From Planctomycetota bacterium (GTDB taxonomy: Bacteria > Planctomycetota > UBA1135 > GCA-002686595): a stretch of 45,266 nt of DNA. The translations under genes were made by a program, and so were the position numbers. The DNA lies in assembly GCA_016220035.1 (NCBI GenBank), contig JACRIO010000187.1, positions 1-45,266 on the forward strand, read 5' to 3'. The notes beneath the pieces were generated by a model that saw only the letters and a list, made by a program, of their open reading frames with translations, made no database searches and had not been told where the DNA came from. How positions within the stretch are numbered: position 1 is the stretch's first letter; each line of letters begins with the position of its first letter. Shown piece by piece: positions 38,948 to 45,266 of this stretch.

Positions 38948-40741
38948 TCAGTCTTCCGTGCCCGGTGCGGCGTGACAGAGCGTGCAGCTGATGGCCGTGC
39001 CCTTCGTCACGCTCACCGTGTGGCCGTCGACGTTCCAGGTGCGATCCGCCGCCGCGCGCGACAGCACCGTGCCGGTCAGGTTCGCGCCGTGGCAGGCTTG
39101 GCAAGTCGCGCCTTGGGTTTCCCACAGCTCGTGGTGGTCGTGGATGAAGCTCGCGCTGTTCACCTGGTGCATGCCGTGCGGACCCTGCAGCGTCAGCGTC
39201 GGCAGCGTGTTCGGCGCATGGCAGCCCGCGCACTCGATCAACGTCCCCGTGTGACCCTGCACCTGATTCGCGATCACGTTGTCGTTCGCGCCCGCGGGCG
39301 CGACGGGCCACTCGGCGTGCGTGCTGCCGTGACACGCCTCGCACGCGATGGCGCCGTGGCCCTTGCTGTAGCGGTAGAGCTTGTCCGGGTTCTCGGCGAA
39401 GCGCGAGTTCGGCGCTGCGATGGGTGACGCCGACGTGTCGCCGACGCGCCACGCCTGGCGCAAACGGATCCCGTCGGACGACGTCACCAGGTTCGGGCCC
39501 GTCAAGTGGTTCACCGCGTCACCGGTATGGCACGACTGGCAGCGCGGGAGGTCCTTCCACGGCCGCCGCGCGTGGCCGTCGTTGGCGCCATCGACGCTGC
39601 CGCCCGACACGAGCGGGAATGCGCCGCCGACCGCGAGCATGTCGCCGTGGCACGAGTAGCAATCCATGCCGCCGTTCTTCATCGCTCCACGGAGGCACTC
39701 CGTCTGCGCGCCCGGGTGGCACTGGTAACACGTCGACTGGATCGAACCGTTCGGCGGGAACACGGGCTGCCCCTGCGCATCGAGCTGCATCCCGTGGAAG
39801 GAATGCATGACGCGCGACATGAAGTGCGGGACGACCGAGAAGTCGCGCGGTCGCGCGGGCGGCAGCGGGCCGCTGGCGAAGCCGGAGGAGTGCGGCGGCG
39901 GGCCGCTGCCCGCGAGGTCGAGCGGCGGCGAGTAGTGACACGACGCGCAGAGGACCGGCTGATGACCGACGAGGTCCGTGCCCTGGTTCAGGTCGTGGAG
40001 GATGAGCACGTTCAGCTTCGACTGCACCTCAGGATCGGCCGCGTTCGACCACGCGACACCGGGCTCGTTCGCCGCGAGCTGCCCGGTCAAGTGGCAGTTG
40101 CGGCAATCGGTCTCGCTCGCGACGGGCACGACGACGTCGCTCGACGCGAGCACCTGGCCGGTAGCTGGATTGCGGGCCTGGATGCGCAGGAGCGGATAAG
40201 GGTTCGTGCCGCCGGCGTCGTCGACCGGCGTGATCGGGATGCCGAAGGCGCGGAAAAGCTGATCACCGTCGTTCCACGCGAGCGACTGCGGTCCCGGCGT
40301 CGGCGCGTCGGCCGGCATGTAGAGACCGGTGACGCCCTGTCCGGGAGCGAGCGTGACGCCGAAGAGCCCGCCGGCGTGCGCCCAGAAATCGCTCTTGCCC
40401 GAGCTGCGCGAGTTGATCGACCCCTGCGCGTCGGCGACCGGCGCGTAGGTCAGCTCGACCTGGCCCGGAAGCAGCACCTGCGGAGGTCCGTTCGTCACGC
40501 GCCGCACGACCTGCGCGTTGACGACGTTGAACGGCGGGAGGATCGAGAACACCGAGAACTCGCGGTCCATGCAGTGCATGCCGAGATCGTTGTTCGCGAG
40601 CACGCGGTACTCGCCCGGCGGAACGGCGACCGTCGAAGGAGCGTCGCTCGGCGGCGCGGCGGTGGAGGAGCTTCCGCCACAGCTCGACACGAACGACGCG
40701 AGGGTGAGAAGGAGACAAGAGCCGACGTGAGAATGCTTCAT
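38948..40741 (-). CDS. Nine-heme c-type cytochrome lipoprotein
   Basis: The 597-residue protein starts at the ATG at 40741 with a lipoprotein signal ('SCLLLTLASFVSSC', lipobox VSSC) and a Gly/Ser linker. I count nine CxxCH heme motifs in order: CRNCH, CASCH, CYQCH, CYSCH, CQSCH, CEACH, CAGCH, CQACH and CTLCH. The first 190 residues have no heme and are beta-rich ('VPPGEYRVLANNDLGMHCMD', 'VELTYAPVADAQG'), perhaps a cupredoxin- or Ig-like module. Many additional His in 'HFMSRVMHSFHGMQL' and 'MHQVNSASFIHDHHELW' could be distal ligands. It probably carries electrons at the cell surface or between membranes. It lies downstream of the region encoding PSCyt1/PSD1 on the same strand, but the 211-base gap argues against one transcript. 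Confidence 0.9.
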   Translation of the reverse strand: MKHSHVGSCLLLTLASFVSSCGGSSSTAAPPSDAPSTVAVPPGEYRVLANNDLGMHCMDREFSVFSILPPFNVVNAQVVRRVTNGPPQVLLPGQVELTYAPVADAQGSINSRSSGKSDFWAHAGGLFGVTLAPGQGVTGLYMPADAPTPGPQSLAWNDGDQLFRAFGIPITPVDDAGGTNPYPLLRIQARNPATGQVLASSDVVVPVASETDCRNCHLTGQLAANEPGVAWSNAADPEVQSKLNVLILHDLNQGTDLVGHQPVLCASCHYSPPLDLAGSGPPPHSSGFASGPLPPARPRDFSVVPHFMSRVMHSFHGMQLDAQGQPVFPPNGSIQSTCYQCHPGAQTECLRGAMKNGGMDCYSCHGDMLAVGGAFPLVSGGSVDGANDGHARRPWKDLPRCQSCHTGDAVNHLTGPNLVTSSDGIRLRQAWRVGDTSASPIAAPNSRFAENPDKLYRYSKGHGAIACEACHGSTHAEWPVAPAGANDNVIANQVQGHTGTLIECAGCHAPNTLPTLTLQGPHGMHQVNSASFIHDHHELWETQGATCQACHGANLTGTVLSRAAADRTWNVDGHTVSVTKGTAISCTLCHAAPGTED

Positions 40742-41041
40742 GTGTTTCGTCCAACAACCCCGGACGCACTCATCACAACGGACGCGCGCGAAAAGCGCGA
40801 CGGGTTCGAGGGCGCAGACGATCGGCGCGACACACGAACACATGCGCAGGATTGAATGTCGGCGCGTTCAGACAACGACGAAAACACGCGCGTGGATGAG
40901 CGCGCCGTCATGCTCGCGCGCGAACGTGAACGATCGTTCGCTTCGCGAGCACACTCGCGCGCGTGTCGCGACGACGTGCCGCGCAACCAACCGGTGCTTC
41001 GCGAGCACACTCGCGCGCGTGTCGCGACGAGACGCGCTCGC
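40742..41041. other. 300-bp intergenic region with duplications and hairpins
   Basis: No gene is supported. The region contains a 12-base perfect palindrome GAACGATCGTTC (40929-40940) within a larger interrupted hairpin (CTCGCG at 40914-40919 with CGCGAG at 40944-40949, inner CGAACG/CGTTCG). It also contains two copies of a 35-base unit. It should hold the end of the upstream membrane-protein transcript and the promoter of the cytochrome gene, but I cannot place either. Confidence 0.5.
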
Positions 41042-41068
41042 TCAGTACGACGTGCCGCGCAACCAACC
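40940..41068. repeat. Local direct duplication overlapping a gene 3' end
   Basis: A 35-base sequence beginning GCTTCGCGAGCACACTCGCG occurs at 40940-40974 and again at 40996-41030. A second motif, ACGACGTGCCGCGCAACCAA plus CC, occurs at 40971-40992 and at 41047-41068. The latter copy encodes the C-terminal 'GWLRGTS' of the minus-strand membrane protein. The array therefore looks like a tandem duplication that copied the gene's tail into the intergenic region. Confidence 0.8.
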
Positions 41069-41695
41069 CGGCAGCGGTGGTTGCCGGATCGTCTGCCACA
41101 CCGACTCGTAGAAGTTCGTCGCGCCGCGCAGGTCCGCCTGATGGCCGAGGAACCACGGCGGTACGTTGCCGCGCGTCGCCGGGAAACCGAAGAATGGGCG
41201 CATGCTGAACGCTGCTTGACCGCCGACGAAGAGCGAGAGCGCGAGCCACGTCCCGACGAGGAAGCTCGCGCGCGTCCTCGACAGTTCGCGACCGGCGAGG
41301 AGCTCGCTCGCCTGCCGCACGAGCGCGAGCGTTCCCGACGCGGCGACGCACGCCATGTTCAACGCGAGAAACGCGTCGTAGTCGCCGAGCTTCCCGTCGT
41401 CGGTCGCGCGCGCGACCCGCGCGACGAAAAACACGGCGGGCGAGAGGCTCCCGAGCAGGAGGCCGAGGTCCTGGAACAACCTCCACGCGCTCACCTGCAC
41501 TTCACGGAAGCCGAGCGGCGCCCGGAACGCGCGCGCGGCGATCCAGTAGCTCAGCGAGCAAACCGTCGTCGTCACGACGACGAGCAGCGGCAGCTTCACG
41601 ACGTTGCGCAGCGCGTAGAGCTCGCTGTGCGCCGATCCGAGCGCGAAGCCGTACGCGGCCGAGCCCAGCAGGATGCCGAGCAGCGCGCGGCGCAT
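41042..41695 (-). CDS. Polytopic membrane protein of unknown function
   Basis: The 217-residue protein starts at the ATG at 41695, one base after the stop of the upstream gene. It has about five hydrophobic segments ('LLGILLGSAAYGFALG', 'LPLLVVVTTTVCSLSYWIAA', 'LGLLLGSLSPAVFFVARVA', 'LNMACVAASGTLALVRQA', 'FLVGTWLALSLFVGGQAAF') and a soluble tail rich in aromatic residues ('RGNVPPWFLGHQADLRGATN'). I do not recognise the family. Its second segment resembles the 'LICLPSLYVFTSYMG' region of its partner, so the two may be distant paralogues forming one membrane complex. Its last codons are duplicated downstream. Confidence 0.75.
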   Translation of the reverse strand: MRRALLGILLGSAAYGFALGSAHSELYALRNVVKLPLLVVVTTTVCSLSYWIAARAFRAPLGFREVQVSAWRLFQDLGLLLGSLSPAVFFVARVARATDDGKLGDYDAFLALNMACVAASGTLALVRQASELLAGRELSRTRASFLVGTWLALSLFVGGQAAFSMRPFFGFPATRGNVPPWFLGHQADLRGATNFYESVWQTIRQPPLPGWLRGTSY

Positions 41696-41696
41696 G

Positions 41697-42380
41697 TCAG
41701 AGCTCGAGCACTCGAAACATGCGCGTGAAGACGTACAGGAACACGCCGTGCCACACGATGAGCACGAGCGCGAGCAGCGCGGGGTTGGTCTTCTGGCGCG
41801 AGCCGAGGAAGCAGCGCCAGAGCTGGATGATGCCCGCGGCCAGCGCGATGCCGAGCAGCACCTTCGAGATCGAGGTCCAACCGATCTCCTTCGAGGCGTC
41901 CGACATCGTGAGCCGCAGGAACTCGAGGATCGGCGCGAAGCCGAGCGTGAACAACGCCGCGGAAGCCGGGATCATCAAGGCGAGCACGACGATCTGCGCG
42001 AGCGTCACGCGCGTGCCCATGTAGCTCGTGAAGACGTAGAGCGACGGCAGGCAGATGAGGGTCGAGCCCAGGTAGAGCGTCGTGACCCGCCACCACGAGT
42101 CGACGCCGAGCACGCACGAGTACGGCACCGCGAACAAGAGCCCGGAAAGGAGGAACACCGCCGCGAGCCGGCCGAGCGCGAGCTCGCCGTCGACGTTCGC
42201 GGCGACGCGCTCCGGCGTCGCGAGCACGACGTCGACGGTGCGCAGCGGCTGCCACAGCGCGAGGTCGACGTCGCTCGAAGCGTGCGGCTCGGCCCGCGGC
42301 TTGGGCGCGGGCGCGGGCCGGTAGTACTGCACGCTGGGATCGGGCGCGTTCGGACCGGTGGGGGGTTGCACGGAGTCCAT
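41697..42380 (-). CDS. Polytopic membrane protein of unknown function (Yip1-like layout)
   Basis: The protein has 227 residues from the ATG at 42380. A Pro/Ala-rich cytoplasmic N-terminus of about 70 residues is followed by five membrane segments ('LAAVFLLSGLLFAVPYSCVL', 'TLYLGSTLICLPSLYVFTSY', 'IVVLALMIPASAALFTLGFA', 'VLLGIALAAGIIQLWRCFLG', 'LLALVLIVWHGVFLYVFTRM'). That layout, with the early 'LWQPLRTVDVVLATPERV', recalls Yip1-type integral membrane proteins, though I cannot be sure of the family. The gene is immediately followed by the other membrane-protein gene, clearly in the same transcript. A GC hairpin (42394-42413) lies just upstream. Confidence 0.75.
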   Translation of the reverse strand: MDSVQPPTGPNAPDPSVQYYRPAPAPKPRAEPHASSDVDLALWQPLRTVDVVLATPERVAANVDGELALGRLAAVFLLSGLLFAVPYSCVLGVDSWWRVTTLYLGSTLICLPSLYVFTSYMGTRVTLAQIVVLALMIPASAALFTLGFAPILEFLRLTMSDASKEIGWTSISKVLLGIALAAGIIQLWRCFLGSRQKTNPALLALVLIVWHGVFLYVFTRMFRVLEL

Positions 42381-42493
42381 GCGGGCTAGCTTCCGCCGCC
42401 TTCATCGGCGGCGCAAGCTCACGCGGTCGCGCGGGAAGGCCCGGCGCGCCCCCGACCGCGAACTCCGGTTCTCGCGCGCGGGACGGCAGGGCA

Positions 42494-42871
42494 TCAGGAC
42501 GACTTGCGCCGCACTTCGAGGACGTTCAGGTGCTCGGGACCGACCCGGCGCAGCTCGAAGCCGTTCACGGCGAGCAGTTCCCCGAGAAAGGTCTCGAGTT
42601 CGCCGCGCGACAGGCGCGTGTTGCCGAAGACGCGCAACGGTGTGCCGCGGAGGCCCTCGGCGACCTCGCTCGCGTAGGTGAAGTTCAACCCGCTCGCCTG
42701 CGTGCAGTACTTCAGGAACTCCTCGCCGGTCCACGCGCGTCCCGCGCATTCCGCGAGGTCGAGCTTTGCCTCGGTGGCCGCTGCGCTCGGCGCGGTCGGC
42801 GCTTCGGGCGCATGACAAGCGGCGAGGACGAGCAAGGTCGTGAACAGGGAGCGCGCGATCGGGAGCTGCAT
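42494..42871 (-). CDS. Small lipoprotein with a secretin N-domain-like fold
   Basis: The 125-residue protein starts at the ATG at 42871, eight bases after GGAGG. The signal ends in a consensus lipobox ('ARSLFTTLLVLAAC'). The mature part reads 'WTGEEFLKYCTQASGLNFTY', 'ASEVAEGLRGTPLRVFGNTR' and 'LSRGELETFLGELLAVNGFE'. The order of helix, 'tgxnf', strand, 'l...el...f...L...gf' matches N0/N1 (STN-like) domains of type II/IV secretins. As a lone lipoprotein it could be a pilotin-like or secretin-accessory protein. Two Cys ('LAECAG' and 'KYCTQ') could form a disulfide. It follows proS by about 120 bases on the same strand, with a hairpin between them. Confidence 0.7.
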   Translation of the reverse strand: MQLPIARSLFTTLLVLAACHAPEAPTAPSAAATEAKLDLAECAGRAWTGEEFLKYCTQASGLNFTYASEVAEGLRGTPLRVFGNTRLSRGELETFLGELLAVNGFELRRVGPEHLNVLEVRRKSS

Positions 42872-42957
42872 CTTTCGACCTCCGATGGGGACCGTGCGCT
42901 GGACGCCTCCCAGTGCTCCGGCTTCCCGGACAGTGGCGGGATTCGAAGCACGAGTCC

Positions 42958-42984
42958 GGCCGCGCTCCGAGACGGAACGCGGCC
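42958..42984 (-). terminator. GC hairpin directly after proS
   Basis: GGCCGCG (42958-42964) pairs with CGCGGCC (42978-42984) around a 13-base loop, six bases beyond the proS stop on the minus strand. There is no T-run, so it would be a hairpin-only or Rho-assisted terminator. Confidence 0.5.
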
Positions 42985-42990
42985 CGACCC

Positions 42991-44493
42991 TCAGTAGTTC
43001 TTGGCGAACAGGACGCGCTGCTTGCTCGGCGCACCCGTCTTGATGCACTTGCCCGGTTCGGCGGCGGGGCCTTGGCCCGCGAGCGGGATGCAGCGGACCG
43101 TGGCCTTCGTCGCTTCCTTGATCGCGAGCTCCGTCGCCGTCGTCCCATCCCAGTGCGCGAAGACGAACTTCGATCCCTGGTCGGCGAAGACGTCGGTGAA
43201 GTCCTTCCACGAGTCGACCGTGACCGTGTTCTGCTCGCGGAACGCCTTCGCGCGCTCGAAGAGCATCGTCTGGAACTCGTCGAGCACCTTGCCGAGCGCC
43301 ACGCCGAGGTCCTTCATCGGCAGCGTCTCCTTCTTCGGCTTGCCGTTGGCTTCGATGGGCGCGATGCGGCGCTTGATCATGACGGTCTGCGACTGGAGGT
43401 CGCGCGGGCCGAGCTCGACGCGCACGGGGACGCCCTTGCGCTCCCATTCGTAGTACTTCTCGCCGGGCCGCACGTTCTCGCGGTCGTCGACCTTCACGGC
43501 GAGGCCGTCGTCGCGCAGCTCCTTCGCGATCTTGTTCGCGGCCTCGACCGTCTGCGCCTTCTCGGCGTCCGTCTTGTAGATCGGCACGATCACGACGTGG
43601 ATCGGCGCGAGCTTGGGCGGGAGCACGAGCCCGTCGTCGTCGCTGTGCGCCATGACCACCGCGCCGACGAGGCGCGTCGAGACGCCCCACGACGTCTGCC
43701 ACACGTGCTCGCGCACGCCGGCCGGGTTCTGGAACGTGACGTTGAACGCCTTGCCGAAGTTCTGGCCGAGGTCGTGGCTCGTGCCCGCTTGGAGCGCCTT
43801 GCCGTCCTGCATCATCGCTTCGATGCACTGCGTCTCGACGGCGCCGGCGAAGCGCTCGTTCTCGGTCTTGACGCCCTGGATCACGGGCAGCGCCATGACG
43901 TCCTGCGCGAAGTCGCGGTAGACGTCGAGCATGCGGCTCACTTCCTCCTTCGCTTCTTCGTGGGAGGCGTGCGCGGTGTGGCCTTCCTGCCAGAGGAACT
44001 CGCCGGTGCGCAGGAAGAGGCGCGTGCGCAGCTCCCAACGCATGACGTTCGCCCACTGGTTGATGAGCAGCGGCAGGTCGCGGTACGAGTCGATCCACTT
44101 CGCGAAGAAGTGACCGATGATCGTCTCGGACGTCGGGCGGACGACGTAGGGTTCCTCGAGCTCGTTCTTCACGACGAGCTTGCCGTCGACGGCCTTCAAG
44201 CCCGAGTGCGTGACGACCGCGACCTCCATCGCGAAGCCCTGCACGTGCGCCGCCTCCTTCGCGAGGAAGGAGAGCGGGATGAGCATCGGGAAGTACGCGT
44301 TCTGGTGCCCCGTCGCCTTGAAGCGGCGGTCGAGGTCGGCCTGCATCTTCTCCCAGATCGCGTAGCCGTGCGGCTTGATCACCATGCAGCCGCGTACGAC
44401 CTCCGCCGCTTCGGCGAGACCGGCGTGCTGGATCACGTCCTGGTACCACTGCGAGTAATCCTGGGAGCGGGGAGTGATGCGTGCTTCGGCCAT
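42991..44493 (-). CDS. proS: Prolyl-tRNA synthetase, short (archaeal/eukaryotic-type) form
   Basis: The protein has 500 residues from the ATG at 44493, where the family N-terminus begins ('[20 protein letters not shown]'). Class II motifs are clear: motif 2 '[20 protein letters not shown]' followed by '[20 protein letters not shown]', and '[20 protein letters not shown]' near motif 3. The anticodon-binding domain follows ('[20 protein letters not shown]', '[18 protein letters not shown]'), then a C-terminal domain ending '[14 protein letters not shown]', with the terminal Tyr typical of this form. There is no bacterial-type insertion (INS) domain, so this is the ProS type 3 form found in archaea, eukaryotes and some bacteria. 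It charges tRNA-Pro and is essential unless a second synthetase exists. Confidence 0.96.
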   Translation of the reverse strand: MAEARITPRSQDYSQWYQDVIQHAGLAEAAEVVRGCMVIKPHGYAIWEKMQADLDRRFKATGHQNAYFPMLIPLSFLAKEAAHVQGFAMEVAVVTHSGLKAVDGKLVVKNELEEPYVVRPTSETIIGHFFAKWIDSYRDLPLLINQWANVMRWELRTRLFLRTGEFLWQEGHTAHASHEEAKEEVSRMLDVYRDFAQDVMALPVIQGVKTENERFAGAVETQCIEAMMQDGKALQAGTSHDLGQNFGKAFNVTFQNPAGVREHVWQTSWGVSTRLVGAVVMAHSDDDGLVLPPKLAPIHVVIVPIYKTDAEKAQTVEAANKIAKELRDDGLAVKVDDRENVRPGEKYYEWERKGVPVRVELGPRDLQSQTVMIKRRIAPIEANGKPKKETLPMKDLGVALGKVLDEFQTMLFERAKAFREQNTVTVDSWKDFTDVFADQGSKFVFAHWDGTTATELAIKEATKATVRCIPLAGQGPAAEPGKCIKTGAPSKQRVLFAKNY

Positions 44494-44626
44494 GGTGAGC
44501 GTGTGCGTCCGTTCGTCGCGTGCGCCGCGCGTCGGTCGGATCCGCGTGGATCCCGCGCGAGGGGCGGAGAGCGTAGAGTAGCGACGTAGCTTCCGCCACA
44601 CGGCCGGCGGAGCGCGAACGCGTGCG

Positions 44627-45266
44627 ATGAAGAAGCGCTCCGACACGGCGGCAGAACTGCACGTTCCGTCCGATTTCGGCCCGCGCGGAGCCATGGAGTG
44701 GTTCCGCGCCGTCCGCGCCGTCGACGAGGCCCCGATCGTGCAGTGGAGCATCGACGAGAGCGTGAGGCTCTCACCGTCCGGACTCGTGCTCCTGTCGGCG
44801 GCGCGAGCGCGCCGAGGCGAGCTGTTGAAGACCACGCGCATCGCGGGCGAACGCGCGACCCTCGCGGCCCTCGTCGAACTCGAGCCGATCCTCGACCTCG
44901 GAACGGCGCGTGAGTTGGCGAGCGCTCTCGGTGCGACGCTCGAGCACGCGCTCGGTGAGGAAGGCACCGCACCGGTGCGCGCGTTGCGCTTCGTGGCTGA
45001 GGAGCTCGGCGCAAATGTCGTTCAGCACTCGCTCCATCCCTCGACGGGTTTCGGTGCGGCGAGCTTCGACCGCGCGACCCGCCGCATCGAGCTCTCGTTC
45101 GCGGATGCCGGCGTCGGCGTGCTCGCGAGTCTCGCGAAGCGCCCCGAGTTCGGTGGATCGTCACGCGCGAAGCCAGAGCGCGCCCGACGCGCTCGCGACG
45201 TTGGCGGCGAGGCTCCACGCGAACGCGCGCGGGACGCGGCCGAGACCGAGCGCGGCCAGGATCCAA
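44627..45266 (+). CDS. HATPase (anti-sigma/histidine-kinase-like) regulatory protein, probably truncated or chimeric 3' end
   Basis: The frame opens at the ATG at 44627 and has no stop before the window ends. The first 115 residues are of unknown type. Residues of about 122-178 carry a HATPase_c core: the N-box '[20 protein letters not shown]' and the G1 box '[20 protein letters not shown]'. Such proteins bind ATP and act as serine kinases of anti-anti-sigma factors (RsbW/SpoIIAB type) or as histidine-kinase catalytic domains. After 'PEFGG' at about 45153 the translation becomes Arg/Ala/Glu-rich, and third-position GC drops compared with upstream. The G2 and later parts of the fold are missing. 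The opposite strand there reads as a plausible membrane protein end, so the gene may be cut off at about 45150. It is divergent from proS by 133 bases. Confidence 0.6.
   Translation, partial: MKKRSDTAAELHVPSDFGPRGAMEWFRAVRAVDEAPIVQWSIDESVRLSPSGLVLLSAARARRGELLKTTRIAGERATLAALVELEPILDLGTARELASALGATLEHALGEEGTAPVRALRFVAEELGANVVQHSLHPSTGFGAASFDRATRRIELSFADAGVGVLASLAKRPEFGGSSRAKPERARRARDVGGEAPRERARDAAETERGQDP
45161..45266 (-). CDS. Possible 3' end of a membrane protein gene (rest outside window)
   Basis: On the minus strand an open frame from 45265 down to a TGA at 45161-45163 encodes '[20 protein letters not shown]' and then '[14 protein letters not shown]'. It reads like a C-terminal membrane helix plus tail, and nearly every third base is G or C, as in real genes here. 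It overlaps the poor-looking tail of the plus-strand HATPase frame, and both cannot be real. Only 34 codons are visible, so this is tentative. Confidence 0.35.
   Translation of the reverse strand, partial: WILAALGLGRVPRAFAWSLAANVASASGALWLRA

Noticed and set aside
40742-41041. CRISPR array or tRNA in the repeat-bearing intergenic region
   Set aside because: There are only two copies of each unit with unequal spacing, no spacer pattern, and no cloverleaf or GGTTCGA-type arm.
42394-42413. Hairpin CGCCGCC-TTCATC-GGCGGCG upstream of the membrane-protein gene as a riboswitch or definite terminator
   Set aside because: It is a simple GC stem with no T-run or conserved aptamer pattern, and such stems are common by chance at this base composition.

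Overview
The window looks like a chromosomal segment of a very high-GC Planctomycetota bacterium. The evidence is the lineage-typical protein set: a heme-binding PSCyt1/DUF1549-DUF1553 protein followed by a DUF1501 Tat protein, a Ser/Thr kinase fused to a formylglycine-generating-enzyme-like domain and divergent from an ECF sigma factor, and a large set of exported lipoproteins. GTG and TTG starts and 4-bp stop/start overlaps are common. I found no tRNA, rRNA, CRISPR array or insertion sequence.

Layout. 1-2.0 kb: the end of an anti-sigma-like membrane protein, coupled to an RseB/LolA-like lipoprotein, then a small hypothetical gene. 2.1-5.0 kb (minus): TonB C-terminal-domain protein, a predicted outer-membrane protein, and an ECF sigma factor. 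5.1-9.6 kb (plus): kinase-FGE fusion, then an RpiB-like isomerase coupled to a deoxyribose-phosphate aldolase gene broken by one in-frame amber codon. 9.6-10.2 kb (minus): hypothetical. 10.5-25.7 kb (plus): one run of nine exported amidohydrolase-superfamily proteins (ten domains), the most striking feature. 25.8-26.8 kb (minus): SGNH hydrolase. 27.0-29.9 kb (plus): TrpD-like, MOSC and cardiolipin-synthase-like proteins. 29.9-32.7 kb (minus): two small envelope proteins and a secreted alpha/beta hydrolase. 32.8-38.7 kb (minus): YHS/LRR lipoprotein, DUF1501 and PSCyt1/PSD1 genes, the last with a frameshift at a CG microsatellite. 38.9-40.7 kb (minus): nine-heme cytochrome lipoprotein. 41.0-42.9 kb (minus): two membrane proteins and a secretin-N-domain-like lipoprotein. 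43.0-44.5 kb (minus): prolyl-tRNA synthetase. 44.6 kb to the end: a HATPase-type regulator that appears cut short at about 45.15 kb.

The main discovery candidate is the 15-kb amidohydrolase run. Three consecutive members (18889-22915) keep the whole metal site: HxH, two later His and one Asp. In the seven other domains the HxH pair is broken in every case, and I find at most one or two ligand-like residues left. All ten keep the family's N-terminal beta segment and the C-terminal RVGS-GKDAD-type segment. Lys/Glu-rich low-complexity segments recur in the degenerate members and are absent from the intact three. This suggests an exported assembly of catalytic and pseudo-enzyme subunits, or a set with diverged chemistry. 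Its substrate cannot be told from sequence.

Functions are inferred from motifs read by eye; no database search was possible.
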